Assembly (NCBI GenBank): GCA_009692605.1
Contig: SHYV01000022.1
Span: 1 to 33,076, forward strand
DNA length: 33,076 bases
Direction of reading: 5' to 3'
Origin: Myxococcales bacterium
GTDB taxonomy: Bacteria > Myxococcota_A > UBA796 > SXON01
Shown here: positions 14,790-22,843 of the stretch, in pieces
How positions within the stretch are numbered: position 1 is the stretch's first letter
Layout of the letters: every line of letters starts with the position of its first letter
Made by a program: the position numbers and the translations under genes
Notes under the pieces: model-generated
The model's database searches: none
Told to the model about the DNA's origin: nothing
Seen by the model: only the letters and a program-made list of their open reading frames with translations

Positions 14790-16283
14790 ATGCGGAGCAG
14801 CATCACGGTCGAACGCCGCTGGATCTTCTGGCTCCTCGTGGCGCTCGTCGTCCTGCCCACGCTGGGGCTGGTGGCCTACGGGCTCTCCGGGTTGAAGAAC
14901 CAGCATGACGCGGTTGAAGCTCAGCTTCGCGAGCGCTACCTGCTCCAGGCGGCAGCAGTGGAGCAGGGGATCCTGCAGCGGCTCGGCGACGAAGACGCCA
15001 GCCTCCGCGCTGCGCTGACCGATGTGGCGGACGACGCGCTCGGCGCCGAGCTGGTGAAGGCGGTCAAGCCCGGGAGCGTGATCGACCGAGCCTGGCTGCT
15101 CGACGACCCCAGGCTCGCCGCGAACCTGCCCGACGGCACGCTCGGCCGGGCGGTGGCCGGGTTGACGCCGGACGCCCCGCTCACCTTCATCCACACCCCG
15201 GACGGGGGCACGATCGCGCTCTCTCGGGTCCGGGCCGGCCGGGTCGTTGCGTACCGCCTCAGCGTCGCGGGCCTTGACGCCTTGGTGGTCCCCGAGATCG
15301 TGACGCGGCAATTCTGGAGTGAGCAGGCGGTGTACCACCTGGCCACCGCCCGCGCGGACACCTCCGCGACGCCGGTGAGCATCGACTCGCTGAAACAGGA
15401 GCTCGCCCGCCGCACCGACGCGAGCGCGGAGGTGGACCGGCCGATGGCCCCGCCCTTCGATCAATGGCGGATCACAGTCAGGGCGAAGCCGGGCGCGACC
15501 GGCCAGTCCAACACCGGCACGATCGTGGTCGTGTTCGTGCTGGCTGCGCTCGTGGTCACCGGGATCACGCTGATGGGCCGCGCGGTGGCTGAGCAGATCC
15601 GGTTGGCTCGGCTCCAGACCGAGTTCGTGGCCAACGTCTCGCACGAGCTGCGGACACCGCTCACCTCGATCCGAATGTTCGTGGAGACGCTGCAGAGCGG
15701 CCGGGTGACCGAGCCGGAGCGTGTTCAGGAGTGCCTTCGGATCGTCGCTGAGGAGAGCGAGCGGCTCACCCGGAAGATCGAACGGGTGCTGTCCTGGGCC
15801 CGGTTGGAGGCGGGACGACGCCTATACGAGATGGAGCCGCTGACCCCAAGGCACATCGTGGCCGCCTCGCTTGCCGCGTTCCAGACCGTGCAATTGGACC
15901 GGCCCGCGGTCATCACCTCTCACGTGCCAGAAGGCCTGCCCGCGGTGCTCGGAGACCTGGACGCCCTCGTCGAGGTTTTCCTGAACCTTCTGTCCAACGC
16001 GCGCAAATACGGCGGGACCGAGATCGGCTTCGAAGCGAGGGTGGACCGGGGCGGGGTCACCTTGTCGGTCAGCGACAACGGGCCAGGGATCCCGCGCGAG
16101 GAGCGAAAGCGCATCTTCGAGAAGTTCTACCGTCCGGATCTGCTGCAGACGCGCCGGGCGGAGGGCAGCGGGCTCGGCCTCGCCATCGTCAAGGCGATCG
16201 TCGGCGCGCACCATGGGCGGGTCACGGTAGAGAGTGACCCCGGGAAGGGCTCGAAGTTCTCGGTGTGGCTGCCCCGGGTGTAA
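14790..16283 (+). CDS. Orphan membrane sensor histidine kinase
   Basis: From the ATG at 14790 the protein has 497 residues. The layout is TM1 (about 11-33), a periplasmic sensor region of about 210 residues with no domain I recognise, TM2 (about 244-263), HisKA with VSHELRTPLTS (phospho-accepting His near 285), and HATPase_c with N box NLLSNARKYG, G1 DNGPGIP, F box IFEKFYRP and G2 GSGLGLAIV. It is a standard EnvZ/PhoR-class kinase that autophosphorylates and passes phosphate to a response regulator. No response regulator gene is visible in this window, so the partner is elsewhere or, less likely, beyond the window edges. The gene ends 15 bases from the convergent mutase gene. Confidence 0.93.
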   Translation: MRSSITVERRWIFWLLVALVVLPTLGLVAYGLSGLKNQHDAVEAQLRERYLLQAAAVEQGILQRLGDEDASLRAALTDVADDALGAELVKAVKPGSVIDRAWLLDDPRLAANLPDGTLGRAVAGLTPDAPLTFIHTPDGGTIALSRVRAGRVVAYRLSVAGLDALVVPEIVTRQFWSEQAVYHLATARADTSATPVSIDSLKQELARRTDASAEVDRPMAPPFDQWRITVRAKPGATGQSNTGTIVVVFVLAALVVTGITLMGRAVAEQIRLARLQTEFVANVSHELRTPLTSIRMFVETLQSGRVTEPERVQECLRIVAEESERLTRKIERVLSWARLEAGRRLYEMEPLTPRHIVAASLAAFQTVQLDRPAVITSHVPEGLPAVLGDLDALVEVFLNLLSNARKYGGTEIGFEARVDRGGVTLSVSDNGPGIPREERKRIFEKFYRPDLLQTRRAEGSGLGLAIVKAIVGAHHGRVTVESDPGKGSKFSVWLPRV

Positions 16284-16298
16284 CGATGGGGCTTGGCG

Positions 16299-17828
16299 TC
16301 ACACCACAACGCTCTCCCGATACCTCCCGAACACCCGCCGCAGGACGTCGGCCACCTCGCCGAGGGTGGCCTTCGCTTCGACCGCGGCGAGGATCGCGGG
16401 CATCACGTTCGCGGTGCCGGTCGCGGCGTCCCCGAGCGCGTCCAGCGCACCCGCGACAGCGTCCCCATCCCGGCCCGCGCGCCAGACGGCGAGGCGGGCG
16501 ATCTGCTCGGTCTCCAGATCGGCGCTCATCCTCAGGAGCCCGGTCTGCTCAGCGTCATCGCTGATGAAGTCGTTGACCCCGACAACGGTGATCTTCTTCG
16601 TGGGGTCGGTGCTCTCGACGCCAAGCTGGTGGGCATAGGCGCTGTTCTGGATCTCGCGCTGCGGAAACCCCCTCTCGATCGCCGCCACCATGCCGCCCAT
16701 GGCGTCGATCTCCCGGATCAGCGACATGGCCTCGTCCTCGAGTCGGTCGGTCTCTCGCTCCATCACGAGGCTGCCGCCGAACGGGTCAACGTGCTTGGCG
16801 ACCCCGCTCTCGTAGGCGATCACCTGCTGGGTGCGGAGCGCGAGTCGGGCCGAGCTCTCGCTGGGGAGCGCGAGAGCTTCGTCGCGGGAGTTGGTGTGGA
16901 GGGACTGGGTCCCCCCGAGCACCGCCGCCATGGCCTGGATCGCGACGCGGACGACGTTGTTGTCGGGCTGCTGCGCGGTGAGCGTGCTGCCCGCTGTCTG
17001 GGTATGGAATCGCATCATCAGCGAGCGCTTGTCCTTGGCGCCGAACCGCTCGCGCATGATGTACGCCCACATGCGTCGGGCGGCGCGGAACTTGGCGATT
17101 TCCTCGACAAAGTCGTTGTGCGCGTTGAAGAAGAACGAGAGGTTCGGGCCGACGTCGTCCACGCCGAGCCCGGCGGCGATGGCCGCTTCGACGTAGGCGA
17201 TGCCGTCGGCGAGCGTGAAGGCGATCTCTTGCGCCGCGGTCGAGCCGGCTTCGCGGATGTGGTAGCCGGAGATCGAGATCGTGTTCCAGCGGGGGACGGA
17301 GGTGCGGCACCACGCGAAGATGTCGGTCGTCAGGCGCATGCTGGCCCGAGGCGGGTAGATGTAGGTGCCCCGCGCGATGTACTCCTTGAGCAGGTCGTTT
17401 TGGATCGTGCCCCTGAGCGCGCCGGGGTCGATGCCCCGGGACCGGGCCACCGCCACGTAGAGGGCGAGCAACGTCCCCGCGGTCGAGTTGATGGTCATGC
17501 TCGTGGAGACCTGATCCAGCGGAAGGTCGGCCATCAGGGTGTGCATGTCGCCCAGGTGGTCGATGGCGACGCCGACCTTGCCGACCTCCCCGCGGGCGAT
17601 GGCGTTGTCGCTGTCGTAGCCCATCTGGGTGGGCAGATCGAAGGCGACGGAGAGCCCGGTCTGGCCGTGCGCCAGAAGGTACTTGTACCGCTCGTTCGAC
17701 GATCGTGCGTCTCCAAAACCGGCGTACTGGCGCATGGTCCACAGGCGCTCCTGGTACATGGTCGGGTGGATGCCGCGGGTGTACGGGAATTGCCCGGGGC
17801 GCCCGATCGCCTCACCAGAGTCCCTCAT
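16299..17828 (-). CDS. Acyl-CoA (methylmalonyl-CoA type) mutase large subunit
   Basis: The ATG at 17828 overlaps the stop of the biotin carrier gene (ATGA) and gives 509 residues; the ORF-track start lies inside that gene. The sequence is typical of the mutase catalytic barrel: [20 protein letters not shown] (with the Tyr found in methylmalonyl-CoA mutases), [48 protein letters not shown] and [16 protein letters not shown]. The C-terminal B12-binding domain (DxHxxG) is absent, so it must pair with a separate small subunit that is not in the window. The reaction is a B12 radical rearrangement such as methylmalonyl-CoA to succinyl-CoA. Together with the biotin enzymes upstream it fits propionyl-CoA assimilation. 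Isobutyryl- or hydroxyisobutyryl-CoA mutase remain possible alternatives. Confidence 0.9.
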   Translation of the reverse strand: MRDSGEAIGRPGQFPYTRGIHPTMYQERLWTMRQYAGFGDARSSNERYKYLLAHGQTGLSVAFDLPTQMGYDSDNAIARGEVGKVGVAIDHLGDMHTLMADLPLDQVSTSMTINSTAGTLLALYVAVARSRGIDPGALRGTIQNDLLKEYIARGTYIYPPRASMRLTTDIFAWCRTSVPRWNTISISGYHIREAGSTAAQEIAFTLADGIAYVEAAIAAGLGVDDVGPNLSFFFNAHNDFVEEIAKFRAARRMWAYIMRERFGAKDKRSLMMRFHTQTAGSTLTAQQPDNNVVRVAIQAMAAVLGGTQSLHTNSRDEALALPSESSARLALRTQQVIAYESGVAKHVDPFGGSLVMERETDRLEDEAMSLIREIDAMGGMVAAIERGFPQREIQNSAYAHQLGVESTDPTKKITVVGVNDFISDDAEQTGLLRMSADLETEQIARLAVWRAGRDGDAVAGALDALGDAATGTANVMPAILAAVEAKATLGEVADVLRRVFGRYRESVVV

Positions 17829-18355
17829 GCGTCCACGCGGACCAGCTTCGCGCCGGTCTCCACGGTGTTCCCCATGCTCACATAGACCTCCCCGATCGTG
17901 CCATCGATGGGGCTCTTCATCTCGTTCTCCATCTTCATCGCTTCGATGACGATCAGCGGCTGGCCCTTCTTCACGACGTCTCCGACCGCCACCATGACCC
18001 GCACGATGCGCCCGGGCATCTGGGTGCTGAGCAGCCCGCCGGCGCTGGCAACGCCAAGCTGGAGCGCCTTGCGTCGCGGGTCCACCACGCCAACGGCGAG
18101 GGTCAGGCCCACGACATCCACGAGGTAGCCGTCGGGCGAAGCGACGCACCCGGCCTCCCAGCTCTCCCCGTCGATCAGCATGTGGAACGCCTCGGGGGAG
18201 GGGCGGAGCAGGTCGACGAGGTGGGTCTCGTTGCGCTCGGTGCCGTCGGTGTCGGTCTCGATCCAAGTCAGGCGGTGCGTGGCTGGACCGTCGCCGGTGT
18301 CGCGCTCAATGGTCACGAGCCGGGTGGTCTCGCCGATGGTGATCTCGTACTTCAT
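17825..18355 (-). CDS. Biotin carboxyl carrier protein of an acyl-CoA carboxylase
   Basis: From the ATG at 18355 the protein has 176 residues, starting [13 protein letters not shown]; the start overlaps the biotin carboxylase stop (ATGA). The C-terminal 75 residues are a biotinyl domain ([23 protein letters not shown]) with the biotin-lysine motif EAMKMENEM. The N-terminal 100 residues form a strand-rich domain seen in carrier subunits of propionyl/acetyl-CoA carboxylases, probably involved in binding the carboxyltransferase. Biotin on the Lys carries CO2 from the carboxylase next door to a carboxyltransferase subunit. No carboxyltransferase gene is seen in the window. Confidence 0.92.
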   Translation of the reverse strand: MKYEITIGETTRLVTIERDTGDGPATHRLTWIETDTDGTERNETHLVDLLRPSPEAFHMLIDGESWEAGCVASPDGYLVDVVGLTLAVGVVDPRRKALQLGVASAGGLLSTQMPGRIVRVMVAVGDVVKKGQPLIVIEAMKMENEMKSPIDGTIGEVYVSMGNTVETGAKLVRVDA

Positions 18356-19857
18356 CGAGCAGATCCAGGGCGGGCCGCGAGCTTCCACGCGCTCTGGTTC
18401 GGGGTGGACGCCGGCGGGCGTCCGGGGCGTATATCCGCCTCGAAGCGTGCGATGGCCGCTGCGATCGTGGCGATGCGGGCGTTCTGGCCGGCGTTGCTGA
18501 GCCTTGCCAGCCGGTCGGGCGTGAGAAACCCGGTGGAGTAGGCGCCCCCCTGAAATTCCGGGTCCGACAGGATCGCGGTCAGGAACGGGATGGAGGTGTG
18601 GATCCCCCGCACGCGGTACTCGCGCAAGGCGCGTACAAGCCGGGTGGTGGCCTCCTCGCGGGTGCTCCCCCAGCAGATGAGCTTGGCCACCATTGGATCG
18701 TAGTGGATCGGCACTTCGTACCCGGCGTAGACCCCGGAATCGACGCGGACCCAGGGGCCGCCAGGCTCGCGCAGCCCGCTGATCTTCCCGGGGGCAGGCC
18801 GGAAGTTCTCGGCCGGGCTCTCGGCGTAGATCCGCACCTCGATCGCGTGGCCGGTCTGCCGGAGATCCTCTTGTGCGAACCAGAGCTTCTCCCCCGCAGC
18901 GATCCTGAGCTGGGCGCGGACTAGGTCGATCCCGGTCACCATCTCGGTGACGGGATGCTCGACCTGCAGACGGGTGTTCATCTCGAGGAAGTAGAATTCG
19001 CCCGAAGCCTGACTGTACAGGAACTCGATAGTGCCGGCGCCCACGTAGTCCACGGCCGCTGCTGCTTGTACGGCGACCTTCGCCATCGCCTGTCGTGTGG
19101 CCTCGGGCAGCACCGGGCAGGGGGTCTCCTCGACCACCTTCTGATTTCGACGTTGGACCGAGCAGTCCCGCTCGAACAGGTGCACGCAGGTGCCGTGTTG
19201 GTCGGCCAACACCTGAATCTCAATGTGTTTTGGGTTCTCGACGAACTTCTCGAGGTACACGGCGTCGTCCTTAAACGACCGAAGCGCCTCGCTCTTGGTG
19301 GAGCGCCAGGCGCTCGCGAATTCGTCTTCGTGGTCCACCTTGCGAATCCCCTTGCCGCCGCCCCCGCCGGCCGCCTTGAGCATCACCGGAAAGCCGATCC
19401 CCCGCGCGATGGTGAGCGCCTCCTGCTCGGTCTCGATGGCGTGGGTGGTGCCGGGTACCACCGGCACGCCGGCGGCGACCATGCGCTGGCGGGCGCGAGT
19501 CTTGGAGCCCATCGCCTCGATCGCAGCCGCCGGCGGCCCCACCCAGACGAGCCCGGCGTCCACCACCATGCGGGCGAACGCCGCGTTCTCGGACAGGAAC
19601 CCGTACCCGGGGTGGATGGCGGTCGCGCCAGTTTGCAGCGCCGCCTCGATGATGCGCTCGCCGCGGAGGTAACTCTCGGACGACGGGGCGGGCCCGATGC
19701 ACACCGCCTCGCCCGCGTTGCGCACGTGCAGCGCGGAGCGGTCGGCCTCCGAGTAGACCGCGACCGTGGCGATACCCAGCTCATGGCAGGCACGGACGAC
19801 GCGGACCGCGATCTCGCCGCGGTTGGCAACAAGGACTTTGTGTAGCGGTGCGTGCAT
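18352..19857 (-). CDS. Biotin carboxylase subunit of acetyl/propionyl-CoA carboxylase
   Basis: The ATG at 19857 gives 501 residues beginning MHAPLHKVLVANRGEIAVRV, the usual family N-terminus; a TTG five codons upstream is less likely. Diagnostic segments include AIHPGYGFLSENAAFA, the ATP-grasp Gly loop KAAGGGGGKGIRKV, EIQVLADQHG, FLEMNTRLQVEHPVTEMVTG and the C-terminal HYDPMVAKLICWG. The enzyme uses ATP and bicarbonate to carboxylate biotin on the carrier protein encoded next. The cluster order carboxylase-carrier-mutase points to propionyl-CoA to methylmalonyl-CoA to succinyl-CoA. The start is only 19 bases from the end of the CotH gene, so the two may share a transcript. Confidence 0.95.
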   Translation of the reverse strand: MHAPLHKVLVANRGEIAVRVVRACHELGIATVAVYSEADRSALHVRNAGEAVCIGPAPSSESYLRGERIIEAALQTGATAIHPGYGFLSENAAFARMVVDAGLVWVGPPAAAIEAMGSKTRARQRMVAAGVPVVPGTTHAIETEQEALTIARGIGFPVMLKAAGGGGGKGIRKVDHEDEFASAWRSTKSEALRSFKDDAVYLEKFVENPKHIEIQVLADQHGTCVHLFERDCSVQRRNQKVVEETPCPVLPEATRQAMAKVAVQAAAAVDYVGAGTIEFLYSQASGEFYFLEMNTRLQVEHPVTEMVTGIDLVRAQLRIAAGEKLWFAQEDLRQTGHAIEVRIYAESPAENFRPAPGKISGLREPGGPWVRVDSGVYAGYEVPIHYDPMVAKLICWGSTREEATTRLVRALREYRVRGIHTSIPFLTAILSDPEFQGGAYSTGFLTPDRLARLSNAGQNARIATIAAAIARFEADIRPGRPPASTPNQSAWKLAARPGSAR

Positions 19858-19876
19858 CCGGACGACTATCAAGAAA

Positions 19877-21178
19877 TCAGGGGGCCCAGGCCGCCCGTAT
19901 GTACTCTGACCGGTCGCCGATCCACGCGCGAACCTGAGCCTGGACTCGCGCCACGGAGGGGCCGGAGCACTCCCTCCTGGGATCGGCCTTGGCGAGGTCG
20001 GTCGTCAGCAGGTCCATGGCGTCGTACCAAGCCAGCAGCGCCTCGGTGTCGATCGTGTCCAGCACAGTTTGCACGCCCGCGCCTTGCGCGGCGAGGCATT
20101 CGGGATCCCGCCAGCACCGTTTGGCGATCTCGCCGGTCGGGTTGTCCCAGCTCATCCCCCACTCGTAGTCGTTGATGAACGCGTAGTCAAAATCCCATGG
20201 AATGAACATCATTTTTCCGTCGGACTGCCGATAATAGACCCGGTAGTTGTTCCGGTTCATGGCGTACCCGTCCACGTGGCCGACCCACTGCTCGACCGCC
20301 AGAACGCGGTGCACCTGATCCCAGTCGATCAGCGCGTCGAGGTCAGCCTGAAACGCTGGGCCGGCAAGGGCGATGGCCGCGGACGTGGCGACGATTTCGG
20401 CGTTGGCGTTCTCGGTGCCCTCTTCGAGCTGGAATTGGTCGTCGACGCCGGAGTTGAAGTCAAGCATCGTGTAGCTGCCATCGGGGTAATAGAGGTACTT
20501 TCCGTCGTAGAGTTGACCCTCGTCGTCGTCGGGCAACCAGTTGGACAGGAATCGGCCATCGGGGACCTCGACGATGACGTAGAGCCCGTAGTCCTCCCCG
20601 TTCACCGTGACCTGCGCGAAGCTGGTCCGGGGAGCAGGCAGCCCGGCATCCCGGAACACGCGGTACCCTACCGGTTCTTTCAGGTAGGAGCAGTCCACGA
20701 CCTCGTTGTTCAGGGCCATGGACTTCAGCCCGTGTAGGCGCTGGCCATCGGTGAACTCGCCAAAATCGAACTTGAATTTTGGCTTTCCGGTTAGCTGGCG
20801 GAAGGAGCCTACCTTGCCTCGCAGCCGGACGCCGAGCCCGACGATGGACTCCCCGTCGAAGGTCGCGGTCGCGGGCGTGAATTCGTAGGGATCATCGGCA
20901 AGGGCGTCCCAGGCCTCTTCCGATAGGGTGATGCCCACGTTGTGGACCACCTCGTCGGAGAACCATGCCGCCTGCCATTCCTCGTCGGAGACCGGCTCTC
21001 CTGCGGTGTCGTCGCTGTCCGCCGTGTCGCCGGGCACGGTCGGGATCTCGCTCTCGGCAGGCGGTTCGGCGCCGGTCTCGCCGACCGAGGTGAGCGCGGT
21101 GCAGCCGCAGAGGGCGAGGAGCAGCCACACCGGGGCGGCACGGGGCGCAGGGGGGGAGCGGGATGCGACGGACGTCAT
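19877..21178 (-). CDS. CotH-like lipoprotein
   Basis: The ATG at 21178 gives 433 residues; the ORF-track start at 22459 runs through the divergent gene and is rejected. The N-terminus has a signal ending LLLALCGC, a good lipobox, then a D/T/E-rich linker. The rest is a CotH domain: VGITLSEEAWDALADDP, VRLRGKVGSFRQLTGKPKFKF, LNNEVVDCSYLKEPVGYRVF, APRTSFAQVTVNGEDYGLYV and MNRNNYRVYYR followed by MMFIPWDFDYAF. In spores CotH is an atypical protein kinase, and many bacteria outside spore-formers carry secreted CotH-like proteins of unknown target. The Asn/Asp pattern (NRNNY, WDFD) is kept, so kinase activity at the outer surface is possible. It is divergent from the thioredoxin-like lipoprotein gene. 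Confidence 0.88.
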   Translation of the reverse strand: MTSVASRSPPAPRAAPVWLLLALCGCTALTSVGETGAEPPAESEIPTVPGDTADSDDTAGEPVSDEEWQAAWFSDEVVHNVGITLSEEAWDALADDPYEFTPATATFDGESIVGLGVRLRGKVGSFRQLTGKPKFKFDFGEFTDGQRLHGLKSMALNNEVVDCSYLKEPVGYRVFRDAGLPAPRTSFAQVTVNGEDYGLYVIVEVPDGRFLSNWLPDDDEGQLYDGKYLYYPDGSYTMLDFNSGVDDQFQLEEGTENANAEIVATSAAIALAGPAFQADLDALIDWDQVHRVLAVEQWVGHVDGYAMNRNNYRVYYRQSDGKMMFIPWDFDYAFINDYEWGMSWDNPTGEIAKRCWRDPECLAAQGAGVQTVLDTIDTEALLAWYDAMDLLTTDLAKADPRRECSGPSVARVQAQVRAWIGDRSEYIRAAWAP

Positions 21179-21287
21179 CCGTTCAGCATACCCGGCCTTG
21201 ACGGTCTTCTTGCATGCCGGTCGGCGATCTTGCGATGTCGCGCTGGCGGCTCGGGGTAATCTGTGCCAAGATCGCGCCATCCGGCGC

Positions 21288-21431
21288 CGCCCTTCCCGCC
21301 GCCCTTCCCGCCGCGCTTCCCGCCGCGCTTCCCGCGGCGCTTCCCGCCGCCCTTCCCGTCGCCCTTCCCGCCGCCCTTCCCGCCGCCCTTCCCGTCGCCT
21401 TTCCCGTCGCCTTTCCCGTCGCCCTTCCCGT
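21288..21431. repeat. 12 x 12-nt tandem repeat in a divergent intergenic region
   Basis: Twelve back-to-back units of CGCCCTTCCCGC or close variants (CGCGCTTCCCGC, CGCCCTTCCCGT, CGCCTTTCCCGT) fill most of the 264-base gap between the CotH-like gene and the thioredoxin-like lipoprotein gene, ending 11 bases before the latter's ATG. The plus strand is C-rich with TTCCC, so the minus strand reads GGGAAGGG at 12-base spacing. The ORF track finds open frames here only because the unit is a multiple of three; I treat the array as non-coding. Confidence 0.9.
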
Positions 21432-21442
21432 CGAGGTCCTCC

Positions 21443-22312
21443 ATGCGCCCTTCTTCTCCCTCTCCCGCGCTCTCGCTTCTCCTCCTCCTCCCCGCCGCGC
21501 TCATCGCCTGCGGCGAGCCCGAGATCCTCGACGCGGACGGCGATGGCCTCACCGACAAGGCCGAGGCCAACTTCGGCACCGACCCGAACTCCGCCGACAC
21601 CGATGGCGACGGCCTCAGCGACAGCCAAGAGTTCGATCTGGGCACCGACGGCACGCTCCCCGACTCGGACGAGGACGGCTACGGCGATGCGGACGAGGTG
21701 ACCGAGGGCTCCGACCCCACCGACGCTGCGAGCGTCATCTACACCGGGGGATGGCCCTACAATGGTGACAAGGACAGCATCGTCGATCCGGGCTGGGAGG
21801 GGAAGCATACCAACGGCAATCCGTTGCCGCGCTTCGCCTGGACCGACCAGTTCGGCGAGACCGTCGACATCTACGACTACGCCGGCCACGGCAAGCCGAT
21901 CATCATGGATGTGTCTGGGGTGTGGTGCTACTGGTGCAACGAGATGGCGAAGTGGATGGAGGGCAAGAACAACAATGCCATCGCCGACTACTACGCGGTC
22001 GAGCCCTGGTATCAGGAGCTCCCCACCATGGTCGCCAACGGGGACATCTACTGGGTGACCGTGCTCGACGCAGACGCGTCGGGTGGCTCCATCAGGGACG
22101 CCGACCTCACTGCCTGGCACGAGGAGTACCCCAACGACAAGATCGCGATCCTCGGCGACGCTGACCTCGAGCTTCAGGATTTCTTCGCGATCGTCGGGTA
22201 CCCCACGGTCGTCGTCATCAACGATGACATGACCATCGCCGACTACCAGAAGAGCGGCGACTACACCCTCGCGCTCAGCGCCGCGTACGATTTGGTCGTA
22301 GGCGCCGAGTAG
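21443..22312 (+). CDS. Lipoprotein with Ca-binding repeats and thioredoxin-like domain
   Basis: The ATG at 21443 gives 289 residues; upstream ORF sequence is translated repeat. The signal ends LLLLPAALIACGEP with lipobox LIAC. Residues about 33-95 contain thrombospondin type 3-like calcium repeats (DADGDGLTDKAE, DTDGDGLSDSQE, DSDEDGYGDADE), a common stalk in deltaproteobacterial surface proteins. The remaining domain is thioredoxin-like: PIIMDVSGVWCYWCNEM with a CYWC redox pair, and later YPTVVVIND with the cis-Pro loop. A TlpA/ResA-type disulfide reductase or thiol-linked role in the periplasm or on the cell surface is likely. No partner for its reduction is seen nearby. Confidence 0.88.
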   Translation: MRPSSPSPALSLLLLLPAALIACGEPEILDADGDGLTDKAEANFGTDPNSADTDGDGLSDSQEFDLGTDGTLPDSDEDGYGDADEVTEGSDPTDAASVIYTGGWPYNGDKDSIVDPGWEGKHTNGNPLPRFAWTDQFGETVDIYDYAGHGKPIIMDVSGVWCYWCNEMAKWMEGKNNNAIADYYAVEPWYQELPTMVANGDIYWVTVLDADASGGSIRDADLTAWHEEYPNDKIAILGDADLELQDFFAIVGYPTVVVINDDMTIADYQKSGDYTLALSAAYDLVVGAE

Positions 22313-22324
22313 AGCAGGGAGCGC

Positions 22325-22837
22325 GTGTTGACCCGGGTGGCGGTGTACGCCGGAACCCATTGGATCGTTGGGCTCCTGAACACCGACGGTCGACGGCTGA
22401 ACGAGCTCGCGAACGACCGCGCGAACGAGTTCCTCTCGCTCACCGACGCGCGGGTGCACCGTGAGCCCGACCTGTCAAGGCCGCTCACCTTGTTGCCGCG
22501 CGTCGTGGTGCCGAAGTCGGCGGTGCTGTTGCTCGCTCTGCTGGAGGCCCAGCACGAGGCCCCCGAGAAGCGGCGCACCTACATGCAGAAGAAGCTGTCG
22601 TTTCCGGTTTTCGTGACCGTGGCGGGGACCGAAGTGATCGGCACCATGCACCTGACCACGCGCATCGATCCGGTCGCGCTGCTGGCCCGGCTGGCGATCG
22701 AAGGGTCCGCGTTCTTCGCGGTCGCGGACGCCGAGGTGCCGCAGCTTCCTCCGCTCGGTGGGGCGGAGATCGCGCCCGTCGTGCTCGTCGCTCGTGCCGC
22801 GGTCACCGGCTGCTACCTCGCCGATACGCCGGTCTGA
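22325..22837 (+). CDS. Uncharacterised 170-residue protein with an internal duplication
   Basis: The start is a GTG at 22325 with GGGAG about 5 bases upstream, 12 bases after the thioredoxin-like gene, so probably the same transcript. No signal or membrane segment is seen. I do not know the family with confidence. Two segments resemble each other: FLSLTDARVHREPDL...LPRVVVPKSAVLLL and FFAVADAEVPQLPPL...IAPVVLVARAAVTGCY. Each is a strand pair ending in (V)VVxx(K/A)xAV, so the protein may be a two-repeat beta-barrel. The intervening helix-forming section (LLEAQHEAPEKRRTYMQKK) would join them. Cytoplasmic location is inferred from lack of a signal. Confidence 0.6.
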   Translation: MLTRVAVYAGTHWIVGLLNTDGRRLNELANDRANEFLSLTDARVHREPDLSRPLTLLPRVVVPKSAVLLLALLEAQHEAPEKRRTYMQKKLSFPVFVTVAGTEVIGTMHLTTRIDPVALLARLAIEGSAFFAVADAEVPQLPPLGGAEIAPVVLVARAAVTGCYLADTPV

Positions 22838-22843
22838 AGCGGT

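Noticed and set aside
21288-21431. Possible CRISPR array
   Set aside because: Units are 12 nt, contiguous and without unique spacers; it is a simple tandem repeat.
21175-21654. 159-residue GKGDGKG-rich minus-strand ORF
   Set aside because: Product of translating the 12-nt repeat and the antisense of the thioredoxin-like lipoprotein gene; the repeat keeps any frame open.
21179-22459. Upstream extension of the CotH ORF on the minus strand
   Set aside because: Runs through the repeat and antisense to the thioredoxin-like gene; the lipoprotein signal begins at 21178.
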